DNA from: Shewanella sp. NIFS-20-20
GTDB taxonomy: Bacteria; Pseudomonadota; Gammaproteobacteria; Enterobacterales; Shewanellaceae
Length of the DNA stretch: 64,000 nucleotides
Reading direction: 5' to 3'
Assembly (NCBI RefSeq): GCF_019209865.1
Contig: NZ_JAHUTT010000015.1
Location: 1 to 64,000, forward strand
Each line of letters opens with the position of its first letter. The stretch's first letter is position 1. A program made the position numbers and the translations under genes. Below are positions 39,501 through 48,329 of the stretch, in pieces. A model generated the notes under the pieces. It saw only the letters and a list, made by a program, of their open reading frames with translations. It made no database searches and had not been told where the DNA came from.

Positions 39501-41036
39501 GTTAAAGGTGGCGGTTTCGGCGCTGACTTTATCAACGATCACCTGAGATGGCGCTTCGGTAATATAGGCTAAGCTGTGTGGATCCCATGCTTGCTTGCTA
39601 CCAAAGGGCAACCAATAGTTATTATCGTTGCGAGCCATTAAGATCGGGAAGGCAGAATTGGCAATATTAACCGTGCTTTGACCGCGAGCATTACCTGTGC
39701 TGCCGTAAAAGTTAGTGCTGTCATGGAACACATGGAATTTGTTCACCGCCTTCCAGCCTTGTTGCTGCATGGCGCTGGTACTACCCCAAAGCTTTTGCAC
39801 CTCAGCTAAAATCTTGCCGGCGTCATCTTTAGCAGTGACTGCTGCGCTGATGATCTTTGGCGTATCGCTGCGTAAGCAGTCGTTTTTGCATAAGATACTA
39901 TCGATTTGCTGGGCTTGGCCTTGGTTAAATTGAGCTAAAAACTCGCCCGCAACGACTTGGGTTTGGCCGTTGCCGAGATCCAATGACTGATCGTGTGCGC
40001 TCAGTCTTAAGGCAATGATTTCGTTAATAACGTTAGGGTATTGGCTAAAGGTTTGACCGACCAAAGCCGGGATGAGCCAATGATCGCCCTTATCTTCGCT
40101 ATAACGCGTCACTAAAGTTTGGATATTTTGGCCTAAGTCTCCCTCGCCCAATTGTGACAAGCGAACTTGTTGCTGATTGCCGCGAGTGCTGCCTAAGGTC
40201 AAGGTATCAATACCAAATTCAACGGTATCGCCCCAAGCAAAAGTAAACACACCTTGGGCGTTAGTGATGCCACGGCTCGCGCGACTAAAGAATTCCACTC
40301 CTGCCACGGGTTTGTCGTCTGCGTCGGTTAAGGTGGCGCGGCTTAAAATGGTATCTTTGGGCTGATAGTGATAATTCGCTTCGGCATTGGCAGCCACAAA
40401 CGAGGCGCCTAAATCGCTCGATGCCCCAGGGGTGACAGCCGGCTGACTGTCGGGCACATGAGTCGATGGTAATTTACCGACTTGGTTATCATTGGCTTCT
40501 TTTTGATTAATAAGCTCTGCAAAAGCATCATGGTCCATCTGGAGATCATGCTGATAATAATTGCTAAATTGCAGCGCTTGCAGGGCACTCAAGCGTAAAT
40601 CAATAAACTGACCTCGGCTGGTGCCCATGGTGCTGATTAAGGTGTGAGCATTGCGGGTGGCATTGGGCTGTTCACTAAATTCATCACTGCTTGCCAGCAA
40701 CAGTTGCTTGCGCTCAGTGCGAGTGCCTGTGCGCGCTTTATCGGCCTGTACATTGCTAAAACTTGCCAGCAGAACGTCTTGACCTTGGTCTTGATAATGG
40801 CAGCTGACAGAGTCACCGACAGTGATTTCAAAGGCTGAGGCATCTTGCTGATTACACTTAACGCCCTCGCCAAAGGTGCTGTCACCATCGAGGGAGAAAC
40901 TGGCATGGAGCTGCGTTGGGATCTCAGGCTCTGGGATCTCGGGTTCCGGCGGCGTGGGGGTATCGTTAGAGGAGCTGCCACCACCGCAACCGCTAAGTGT
41001 GGCGATAAAGGCCAAAACAATAAGGTGTTTATTCAT
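36522..41036 (-). CDS. M60-like metalloprotease lipoprotein (SslE/AcfD type)
   Basis: 1504 residues. The N-terminal lipobox [31 protein letters not shown] combines a lipid-modified Cys with a Pro-rich stalk. It is followed by long extracellular domains. Near the C-terminus [29 protein letters not shown] holds HExxH and a downstream Glu, the gluzincin site of M60-like (enhancin-type) peptidases. The overall architecture is that of E. coli SslE/YghJ and Vibrio AcfD, cell-surface or type II-secreted mucin-degrading proteins. Activity on mucin is known for homologues. The ligand here is unknown. No type II secretion genes are nearby. Confidence 0.88.
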   Translation of the reverse strand: [1504 protein letters not shown]

Positions 41037-41463
41037 GAATGTCCTAACACAAAAAAATGAGTCGTTAGCCCATGTCAGCAGCTTGGCTACCTGGGGATTA
41101 ATTACTAAACGGTGGTTCTACTCTGAAGGTGTCACTGTGACAAAAACACGGTGAGATGGGATTGGAGTCGACCTGAGTGTATGAGTCTATTTTAAGTAAA
41201 TTCTACTAAAATTAAAATTATCTTATTGAATAGAAACTGGTTTCTGCATTATTTATCGCCACAACCTGTTTGCTTGCTGCTTTATCCACCGCTGCCCACC
41301 ATCAAGGTGTTGGCTAAGGGGACTGGCGCTGCGCCATGTGGCCGCAACTAGGGTAAGAAGTGCTCACCCCGCCTGCGGTCAGTCACGGCTTGGCAAGGTT
41401 TCTCGGCGCCAAGGGCTGGGGCGATAGTGCCATCGCCGCGCCGCGAGTTATTTGGCCCGTCGA
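41037..41463. other. 427-bp intergenic region upstream of the M60 protease gene
   Basis: No gene found. It separates the helD stop from the M60 protease start (both minus strand) and should hold the protease promoter. At 41130-41142, about 95 bp before the start codon, TGTCACTGTGACA is a perfect 13-bp palindrome and a candidate operator. The part nearer helD is GC-rich with no clear hairpin. Confidence 0.45.
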
Positions 41464-43911
41464 TTAGGCAAGCTCGGCGATAAATTCGCTGGGATTGTGG
41501 CTATCACTCAGCAAGTACACCTGATGCTTGGCGCGGGTGAGGGCAACGTAAAATAAACGCCGCTCTTCGGCGAATGGGTAGGCTTCCGCCGGTGGCAGCA
41601 GCGCATCTAGCATAGCTGGTAATGGCTGACGAGCAGGGAGGCCAAATCGGCCCGACACTAACCCAGTGATAATGACTATATCGGCTTCCATGCCTTTGCT
41701 GGCATGAATGGTCATGGCATGCAGCGATACGTGGGGCCACTGTTGTTGCCATTGCCGCAGGCGTTCGGTGGCAGGTAATTGGTGGCGAAACCTCGCGAGG
41801 ATTAATACCCGAGTCACCGCCTTTACGGTCGTGGCATCGACGCTTTGGGTTGATGTAGCGATGCTTGCTAGCAGTTCAGCAATGAGCGAGTCGCTATGTT
41901 TATCCAATTGAGGCCGCGACATCATGCTGATGGCGTTGTGCGTCACTTGGGTTAAGCACGCTATCTGCTTGGTGAGTTGTTGGGGGTTTTGCTGGACAAA
42001 TTGACTCGCTAGCTCGCCGATGGAGTTATTAAAGCGAAAGCTGGTGGTGAGGCAATGGATATGTGCATCGCCAAAATGATCGCTGAAATCGCGGGTATAG
42101 CTGATATCGGCACCGCTAAAACGATAGATAGCTTGCCAATCATCGCCGACACAGCAAAGCGAGGCGCCGTTGACTTGGTCGCGTAGGGCTTTGATAAGCT
42201 TGGCTCTTGGCCGTGAGATATCTTGAAACTCATCTACCATGATCCAGCGCCAGGCGCTAACAAATTGGCCGCTGTCGACATAATGGCTGGCCCGAATAAT
42301 CATGTCGTTAAAATCAATCTGCCGCGTCTGTTCAAGCTGGGCTTGATAACGGGTGACTATGGGTTCGAGCAAGACCAACGATGCCCGCGCGGCCGCTTGG
42401 TTCTGCGGGGAAAGGGCGCGTAACCAATGGGCGCGCGCCTTGGGATCCTCCAGTCGATGCAACTTGTATAGACCAATTTGGGCGGCGAATTGCTCGGTCA
42501 GCTCCGGCAGTAATTTTTGCGCCAATGTCGGCTGCGCACTCAACCAGTTTTTCTCCGGAATAGCGCTCGGTGCAATGCCAAGCTTAGCGAGGGCGCGGCT
42601 TAAGCATTGGGTGAGTTTGCCTTGTTGCAGTTGATGATAATACAAGTGGATATGCGGGGATTGCTGCCGTTGATAGTGAGCGAGTTTGGTATCAATTTGC
42701 GCTTGGTAGTCCGTAGTGGCCAAATACGCGGGCCCCTGATATGAGCTATCAATACTGAAATAATTGAGCCAGATCCCCAATGCCGGTAAATAAAAGTCCG
42801 CCAGTAAGCCGCCACTGGTATCGCCTTGTGTTGAGGTGCTTTGACGGTATTGGAACGCAATGCCGCGACTGAATAGCCAATTGGCGATGATCAAGTCACC
42901 AAAACAGCAGACGCGATCGCCACTGAGGCTACATAACTGATGGTCGGCTAAATAGGCTTGGTGCTGCTGAGCTAACGCAAAGTCATGGGGGTGTTTTTCG
43001 ACGATGCGCCAGCGTGCTAAATAGTGTTGTAATTGCTGATGGTAGCTTGGATTTTGTTGTAATTGTTCGAGTTGACTCAGCAACCAGCGTTGCAGCGCTT
43101 GCGGATCTTGCTCCCACGGCGACAATTGCGGCGCAACGCCTTCCACTTGAGTAATGATGTGCTGGCCGAGGCTGTGAAAGGTAGTGGCCTTTATCGATGT
43201 TAGCCTCAGCTTGCTACTGATGCGCTCGCCGAGCTCTTGGGCGGCATCGCGACCAAACGCCAAGAGCAAGAGTTGCTCCGGTTGGGCTTGGCCACTCTCC
43301 AATAAATAGGCGGCGCGGCCGACCATGACACTGGTTTTTCCGCTGCCTGCGCCGGCCAGCACCAGATTATTATGCTCATCAATCACACATGCCCGTCGCT
43401 GGCTTGCGGTCAGCGGTTGGCTCTCTAGTTGGTCAAATAATGCTTGATGCTGCGCTAATTGGTCATCGACGTAGGCGTGCTGAATGGCCTGTTTGTCTTG
43501 GTCTTGCCAGTGGGCGATGGCGATGACTTGGGTGATCGCCTCGGATAATTCGGCACTGATTGGCAGTTTGGCGGAGGCGATAGCCGCTTGCGCCCATTGC
43601 CATTTTTGTTGCTCGCGCAGGGCGCGTTGCTGGATGCGCTCGAGCTGACGTGCTCTGGGATACCCTTGCTTAACCCCGCACTCTATTCGCGTGACTAACC
43701 CGAGCAATGAAGCCTGATGCTTAGCAATCCAATAACGCAGCATGTCAGCTTGATAGTGGCGGCGGGCGGGATAATTAATCATGGCTATTTGCCATGTTTT
43801 GGTCGAGGTGCGCAGCTGGAGTAACCAACCAAAGAGACTTAAATGCCACCGCGGCGGAGCCACTAAGCTTTGCCAAGTCAAGCTGATGCTTTCACCTAGT
43901 TGCTGAAACAT
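41464..43911 (-). CDS. helD: DNA helicase IV (UvrD/REP family) with embedded nuclease-like domain
   Basis: 815 residues from the ATG at 43911. Superfamily 1A motifs are in order: Walker A AGAGSGKTSVM (about residue 186), LLAFGRDAA, MVDEFQDISRPRAK, GDDWQAIYRFSGAD, FRFNNSIGE, TIHASKGMEADIVII and EERRLFYVALTRAK. Between motifs Ia and II, residues about 335-425 (IIANWLFSRGIAFQYR ... ADFYLPALGIWLNYFSID ... KLAHYQ) look like the PD-(D/E)XK module found in some HelD-like helicases. The expected acidic residue in the 'xxYLExF' strand is Asn here, so nuclease activity is doubtful. The frame extends 65 codons further upstream, but those residues are not family-like. Confidence 0.88.
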   Translation of the reverse strand: MFQQLGESISLTWQSLVAPPRWHLSLFGWLLQLRTSTKTWQIAMINYPARRHYQADMLRYWIAKHQASLLGLVTRIECGVKQGYPRARQLERIQQRALREQQKWQWAQAAIASAKLPISAELSEAITQVIAIAHWQDQDKQAIQHAYVDDQLAQHQALFDQLESQPLTASQRRACVIDEHNNLVLAGAGSGKTSVMVGRAAYLLESGQAQPEQLLLLAFGRDAAQELGERISSKLRLTSIKATTFHSLGQHIITQVEGVAPQLSPWEQDPQALQRWLLSQLEQLQQNPSYHQQLQHYLARWRIVEKHPHDFALAQQHQAYLADHQLCSLSGDRVCCFGDLIIANWLFSRGIAFQYRQSTSTQGDTSGGLLADFYLPALGIWLNYFSIDSSYQGPAYLATTDYQAQIDTKLAHYQRQQSPHIHLYYHQLQQGKLTQCLSRALAKLGIAPSAIPEKNWLSAQPTLAQKLLPELTEQFAAQIGLYKLHRLEDPKARAHWLRALSPQNQAAARASLVLLEPIVTRYQAQLEQTRQIDFNDMIIRASHYVDSGQFVSAWRWIMVDEFQDISRPRAKLIKALRDQVNGASLCCVGDDWQAIYRFSGADISYTRDFSDHFGDAHIHCLTTSFRFNNSIGELASQFVQQNPQQLTKQIACLTQVTHNAISMMSRPQLDKHSDSLIAELLASIATSTQSVDATTVKAVTRVLILARFRHQLPATERLRQWQQQWPHVSLHAMTIHASKGMEADIVIITGLVSGRFGLPARQPLPAMLDALLPPAEAYPFAEERRLFYVALTRAKHQVYLLSDSHNPSEFIAELA

Positions 43912-44189
43912 GATGCTATCTGTGCTGAAGTGCAAGGCCGCTGCCTTGGCACCACAAATGCGGCCTATCAAGCTGCTTGGGATCGTGTTGGAGGGCACTG
44001 CAAGCCTTATGGAAAAATGAGCATGGCCAAACTTAGTCGAGTTGCGCCAGTGAACGCAATCATTAGTGTTGACTGCTTCGCACAAATGCATAAATTTCAC
44101 CCACAAAGTTTACCTCAGCCGCTTGACTGACTATGTTGAAATAACAACACTGAATTAATACCTTAGCTAATTTCTATGCAGGGGATGCT

Positions 44190-44924
44190 ATGACGACAGC
44201 CATTGTGTATTGGGTCGCTGCATGCGCGCTTTGTGTGTCGCTGGCGGTAGGGTTGGCAGCACAACAACTGGCGCTACCCGAACTGGCAGTATTGCTGGCG
44301 GTATTGGTGTTTATGCCCGGCGCAGGCGTGGCGGCAGCCTATTTGATTTTAGGCTTGTGGATATATCTCAGCACCTTAAGTGGCCAGTCGTTAGAAATGA
44401 GTCTCAGTGTGTGGATCATGGTGCCCGTGATCATTCAAGCGTTAGATAAACAGCGGCTATGGCAATTTCGCGCACTCTTGGTCGCCATGGCGTGCTCGTT
44501 ATTTTTTGGGCTAGTGGTCTTGCAAGCCGAAGGCCGCTTGGCAGGCGAAGCGTCGTTGACCTTGTGGCAAATCGTGGCGCTGGTACTGATTTGTTTCAGT
44601 GGCCATCGCTGGAAACCCAGTACACCGGCCAATGCATGGCTGCTACTTCCGGCCATGATCTTACTGGGATTGGGGCAATGGCTAGCCTTAGCCATCGTGG
44701 TGAAACTGGTGTTACTTATCTATTGTTTGCAGCAACTTAAATCCTTACCTGTGCCGCATTTCTTGCCGGCCATTAGCTTAGCCATGCCCATTGCCGTGTT
44801 TGGCGGATTAAGTGCGATGCTCAATGGCCAAATATCCGCACCGACCCTATTAGCTTGGTTGCTGACCTTAGTGTTTGTGTGGCTTGGCGATCGGGTGTAT
44901 CCCCAAGAGCAAACTGAAGAGTAA
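44190..44924 (+). CDS. Polytopic membrane protein, function unknown
   Basis: 244 residues with about seven to eight closely packed hydrophobic segments, very short loops and an acidic end (YPQEQTEE). No catalytic or transport motif is visible. Start ATG at 44190 behind AGGGGATGCT. It is divergent from helD and about 115 bp before the P1-peptidase gene on the same strand. I do not recognise the family. Confidence 0.7.
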   Translation: MTTAIVYWVAACALCVSLAVGLAAQQLALPELAVLLAVLVFMPGAGVAAAYLILGLWIYLSTLSGQSLEMSLSVWIMVPVIIQALDKQRLWQFRALLVAMACSLFFGLVVLQAEGRLAGEASLTLWQIVALVLICFSGHRWKPSTPANAWLLLPAMILLGLGQWLALAIVVKLVLLIYCLQQLKSLPVPHFLPAISLAMPIAVFGGLSAMLNGQISAPTLLAWLLTLVFVWLGDRVYPQEQTEE

Positions 44925-45038
44925 CCGCAAGGATGGCTGTGCTTAGCTGGCTCACAATGGCGCAATGTTCGGCTTAATTCATGGATAAATTCAGGTATGA
45001 TGCCGTCATAAGTCATTGAGAACCCCTAGGTGAGTTGA

Positions 45039-46076
45039 TTGAACAAGTACCTCTGTTTGTTAGCGCTGAGTTTAACTGTCAGCGCCAGCACTTTTGCTGC
45101 CGATAATGCTTGCGAGGCGATCTTTGCCATTCAAGGACTGCAGGTCGGGCAGATGTCAGATCATCAAGGGTTAACCGGGGTTACTGTGCTGCGGTTTGAT
45201 CAGGGTGCGAGCGCTGGCGTGGATGTTCGCGGTGCCGCTCCCGGTACACGTGAAACCGAATTACTGCGGCCAGAAAATCTAGTGGATAAAGTCCATGCCA
45301 TCGTGCTGTCAGGCGGCAGCGCCTTTGGGCTTGATAGTATGACGGGCGTGAGTCAATACCTTGAGCAACAAGGCATTGGCTTTGATGTTGGGGTGGCGAA
45401 CGTGCCGATTGTAACCGGCGCAGTGCTATTTGATCTCGCCTTAGGGGATGCTAACGCTCGTCCAGATGCCAAAATGGGCTTTGCGGCGGCTAAGGCTGCG
45501 CATCGACTCGGTGTCGAGGAAGGCAATGTCGGTGCCGGCACCGGTGCCAGTGTCGGTAAAATTGCCGGCATGGCCCGCGCTACCAAGGGCGGCTTAGGCT
45601 GTTATAGCACCACCTTAGCTAATGGTGCCGTGATCGGTGCCTTGGTAGCGGTGAATGCCTGGGGCGACGTGGTAAAGGACAATACCTTAGTGGCGTCCAC
45701 CCGCAGCGAAGATGGCAAACGCTTTGTTTCTGGAACACAATTACTGATAAATGGTGTTGAAGGTCAAGGGTTTGCTGGTGCCAATACCACCATAGGTGCG
45801 ATTGTAACTAACGCTAAGCTCACCAAGGCACAGGCATTAAAAATTGCCCAAATGGGTCATGATGGCTTTGCTCGCGCGATTCGACCGGTACACAGCCTGT
45901 ATGATGGTGATACCTTATTTGCCGCCGGCACTGGCGAAGTCACAGTGAACGACATTAACTTGCTTGGGGTGGTTGCCGCTGAAGTGGTTGAGCAAGCCAT
46001 TTATCGGGCGGTAGCCAAGGCGCGCTCTGCAGGGGGGATCCCTGCGGCCAGCGAGATCCCCGCGCAAGCGTTATAA
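45039..46076 (+). CDS. P1 family (DmpA/S58-like) peptidase
   Basis: 345 residues with a signal peptide (YLCLLALSLTVSASTFA) and the Ntn-fold P1/DmpA pattern: HQGLTGVTVLRFDQGASAGVDVRGAAPGTRETELL, AIVLSGGSAFGLDSMTGV, GASVGKIAGMARATKGGLGCYSTTL and GALVAVNAWGDVV. Family members are autoprocessed aminopeptidases or amidases. The nucleophile is normally a Ser/Thr freed by self-cleavage in the second half. The signal suggests a periplasmic location, unusual because many relatives are cytoplasmic. The start is TTG (45039) behind AGGTGA. Confidence 0.85.
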   Translation: MNKYLCLLALSLTVSASTFAADNACEAIFAIQGLQVGQMSDHQGLTGVTVLRFDQGASAGVDVRGAAPGTRETELLRPENLVDKVHAIVLSGGSAFGLDSMTGVSQYLEQQGIGFDVGVANVPIVTGAVLFDLALGDANARPDAKMGFAAAKAAHRLGVEEGNVGAGTGASVGKIAGMARATKGGLGCYSTTLANGAVIGALVAVNAWGDVVKDNTLVASTRSEDGKRFVSGTQLLINGVEGQGFAGANTTIGAIVTNAKLTKAQALKIAQMGHDGFARAIRPVHSLYDGDTLFAAGTGEVTVNDINLLGVVAAEVVEQAIYRAVAKARSAGGIPAASEIPAQAL

Positions 46077-46170
46077 ACCTGCACGAGCTCGGTTGTAACA
46101 AAATGTATCATCAAATTAAGTTAGCTTGTTGATTTTAAAGGTGTAAGGTAAGGTTCTTGCTGGTTAAATA

Positions 46171-46827
46171 ATGACAGCAGAGAAAAAAATGGATTGCCGC
46201 ACTATATACGTTGCCTCAGCAAGTCCGGGGTGGCTAACCATGGTGGTTGCCGGACTTAGCAGTATTTTTGAGCGCTATCAATTTATCGCCGTTAATGATG
46301 CCAGCGCATTATGGCATCTCGATAGCGAGACGTTAGTGATATTTGATAAAGCGTCCTTAGGCAATCCAACCTCATTATTAATTAATCCCCTTGAGCGTGG
46401 CGGTGCTTGGTTAATTGTTAATGCTGAGACCATTGACGAAGAAAGTGTCCCTGGGCTTATTTCGTTGGGCTATTCTGGGCTTATCATCAAAAATACCACC
46501 TTAGAAATGATGCCGCGGGCCATTAGGACTATTATCGCAGGAGAGTTGTGGTTTAGTCGTCACGCCATGTCTTTGTCGTTAAGGCAAAACTTCAGAAAGA
46601 CTCCGCAACCCACGCAAACCATTCATGAACTGAGTACTAAATACAGCTTTTCAATTCGTGAGCAACAAGTATTTTTATGCCTCATTCAAGGGAAAAGTAA
46701 TAAAGACATTGCCATGAACATGAGTGTCAGTCCCAGCACCATTAAGAGCCATGTGTCGAGTATTTTGTTAAAAACAGGCAAGCAAGGCCGAGGACAATTA
46801 ACCTCGTTGTTGCTCGCAGAGGCCTGA
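46171..46827 (+). CDS. LuxR-family transcriptional regulator, fimbrial operon
   Basis: 218 residues. The C-terminal helix-turn-helix FSIREQQVFLCLIQGKSNKDIAMNMSVSPSTIKSHVSSILLKTG is of LuxR/FixJ type. The N-terminal 140 residues resemble a response-regulator fold (VASASPGWLTMVVAGLSSIFERYQ; GYSGLIIKNTTLEMMPRAIRTIIAGELWFSR). The phospho-acceptor Asp is not evident, as in CsgD-like atypical receivers. It sits upstream of pilin, chaperone and usher genes like EcpR in the Ecp/Mat fimbrial locus, so it probably controls them. Confidence 0.82.
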   Translation: MTAEKKMDCRTIYVASASPGWLTMVVAGLSSIFERYQFIAVNDASALWHLDSETLVIFDKASLGNPTSLLINPLERGGAWLIVNAETIDEESVPGLISLGYSGLIIKNTTLEMMPRAIRTIIAGELWFSRHAMSLSLRQNFRKTPQPTQTIHELSTKYSFSIREQQVFLCLIQGKSNKDIAMNMSVSPSTIKSHVSSILLKTGKQGRGQLTSLLLAEA

Positions 46828-46831
46828 TTAG

Positions 46832-46847
46832 TGTGATCTGGATCACC
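46832..46847. promoter_or_regulatory. CRP-like site ahead of the fimbrial operon
   Basis: TGTGATCTGGATCACC matches TGTGA-N6-TCACA in 9 of 10 fixed positions. It lies just after the LuxR-type gene and 136 bp before the pilin start. Confidence 0.65.
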
Positions 46848-46982
46848 ACTTTGGCGGTTTAGGTAGTTTCTCCCTCCTCATTGCCATGGCAATTGGCCAT
46901 CTGGCCGATAGTTAATTTGGCAGCAGATTTATACAGTGTATTGGAAATAACCACACACATAAATCTGGGAAGGAGTCCGAAA

Positions 46983-47510
46983 ATGAAAGCCTCTACTGTT
47001 AGTTTAATGATTGCCGCTATGTTCACTGCCACTGCTGGCGCAGCCAATTGGTCAAGCGAAGCACGTGATGACGGTCAAACTCAATTCTACGTCGATCTGC
47101 AAGGTGAAGTGCCACAGCGCTGCCGCATGGTTACTAAGCAAGATCTCACCATGACGTTGGACTTGGAAAAAGGCCAAGCCAGTGAGTTTAAGTTTAAAGC
47201 ATGGTGCAATATTGATAGCAGCAATGGTTTATTAGTGGTCGGTGCTCAGCCATTCATTAATCAGAATAACAATGAAGATATTATCCCATTAGTGGTTAAG
47301 TTTAACGGTGAACAAGGCCGTATTGATGCCAACACCAATGCGGGTTCTACTGAGAACTACCACGCGATTTCTAAAAACTTCACCGTGAGCAATGCCACAG
47401 TGAAAGACATGGGTAGCATGAACGTACTGACCGTTCAGCCAGAAGTTAACTCATGGGAGAAAGCGGGTAAGTACGCAACTTCTATGTATGTATCTCTGTA
47501 CCCACAGTAA
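46983..47510 (+). CDS. Chaperone-usher major pilin-like subunit
   Basis: 175 residues. Signal peptide MKASTVSLMIAAMFTATAGA, then a small beta-rich mature protein with two Cys (QRCRMV and KAWCNID), a likely disulfide. It has no strong match I recognise, but its place in front of chaperone and usher genes, its size and a strong AAGGAG site (GGGAAGGAGTCCGAAA) identify it as the major subunit. The frame is open back to 46881, but only the ATG at 46983 has the signal and ribosome site. Confidence 0.75.
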   Translation: MKASTVSLMIAAMFTATAGAANWSSEARDDGQTQFYVDLQGEVPQRCRMVTKQDLTMTLDLEKGQASEFKFKAWCNIDSSNGLLVVGAQPFINQNNNEDIIPLVVKFNGEQGRIDANTNAGSTENYHAISKNFTVSNATVKDMGSMNVLTVQPEVNSWEKAGKYATSMYVSLYPQ

Positions 47511-47560
47511 GCTAATTTCAGGACAAACCCCAACATGAGATAGTGAGATTGGGGATAAAC

Positions 47561-47582
47561 AAGGGGCCGCGGGCCCCTTTTT
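47561..47582 (+). terminator. Intra-operon terminator/attenuator after the pilin gene
   Basis: AAGGGGCC-GCG-GGCCCCTT followed by TTT, an 8-bp GC-rich stem with a 3-nt loop. It lies 50 bp after the pilin stop and 9 bp before the chaperone start. Partial termination here would give more pilin than chaperone and usher. Confidence 0.8.
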
Positions 47583-47591
47583 GAGGATTAT

Positions 47592-48278
47592 ATGCGCCTA
47601 AGTGCCGTACTACTGAACGCTGTGTTGTTATTCTCCCCGTTAGCTCATAGTTTTGAGCTATACCCCATGGTCGATTTTCTCAAAGATCAAGGCCAGCAAA
47701 GTGAACGTTTTTTCCAAGTGCTCAACCCTACTGAACAACCGTTACCGGTTGAAATATTTGTAAAAAAACGACAAGTGGCCGGTGAAGCGCCTGAAACCCT
47801 TACCGATAGCGACGACTTTTTTATCTTTCCTCCACAAGCATTAATTCCTGCCGGTAAGAGCCAAACCATTAAGGTCAAATATATTGGCGCCCCCGTGAGC
47901 GAAGCGCAGTCTTACCGCGTGGTATTTAGTCAGTTGCCCATTAAAGATCAAGAGGCAGATAACAGCATTAAAATGCTCTTTCAAATCGGGGCTCTGGTAT
48001 TTGTTTCCCCGCAGCAAGTGCTGCCGGCAATGACCACTGAGATCCATGCCGATGGCTCTGAATTACTCATGACCAATCAAGGCAATGGGGTGATCGTATT
48101 GCCACAAGTTCGCTTTAGCGCCAACAGCCAGCAACAACAATATCAGTGGCGCTGGGACGATTTAAAAGCCGGCGCCGAACGTCAATTTTTGGCACCAGGC
48201 CAGAGCGTACGCATTAATGTCCCCAGTGTGATTAGCGATGTAGAGCCATTGATTGAGGTTGAAGCGCAAGGATATTAA
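47592..48278 (+). CDS. Periplasmic pilus chaperone (PapD-like)
   Basis: 228 residues with signal peptide (SAVLLNAVLLFSPLAHSFEL). Domain 1 has the immunoglobulin-like pattern ERFFQVLNPTEQPLPVEIFVKKRQ and the FIFPPQALIPAGKSQTIKVKYIG strand of pilus chaperones (F1-G1 region). Domain 2 ends VISDVEPLIEVEAQGY. It should fold pilin subunits by donor-strand complementation and hand them to the usher. GAGG sits 4 nt before the ATG and partly overlaps the T-run of the terminator above. Confidence 0.85.
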   Translation: MRLSAVLLNAVLLFSPLAHSFELYPMVDFLKDQGQQSERFFQVLNPTEQPLPVEIFVKKRQVAGEAPETLTDSDDFFIFPPQALIPAGKSQTIKVKYIGAPVSEAQSYRVVFSQLPIKDQEADNSIKMLFQIGALVFVSPQQVLPAMTTEIHADGSELLMTNQGNGVIVLPQVRFSANSQQQQYQWRWDDLKAGAERQFLAPGQSVRINVPSVISDVEPLIEVEAQGY

Positions 48279-48329
48279 GCCAAGATCGCGCTAGCAATTG
48301 GCGCTGCCGTCGGCGAACAAGGACAGTAA

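Noticed and set aside
43912..44106. 65-residue N-terminal extension of HelD
   Set aside because: Residues look random and no ribosome site precedes them. The product from 43911 fits the family.
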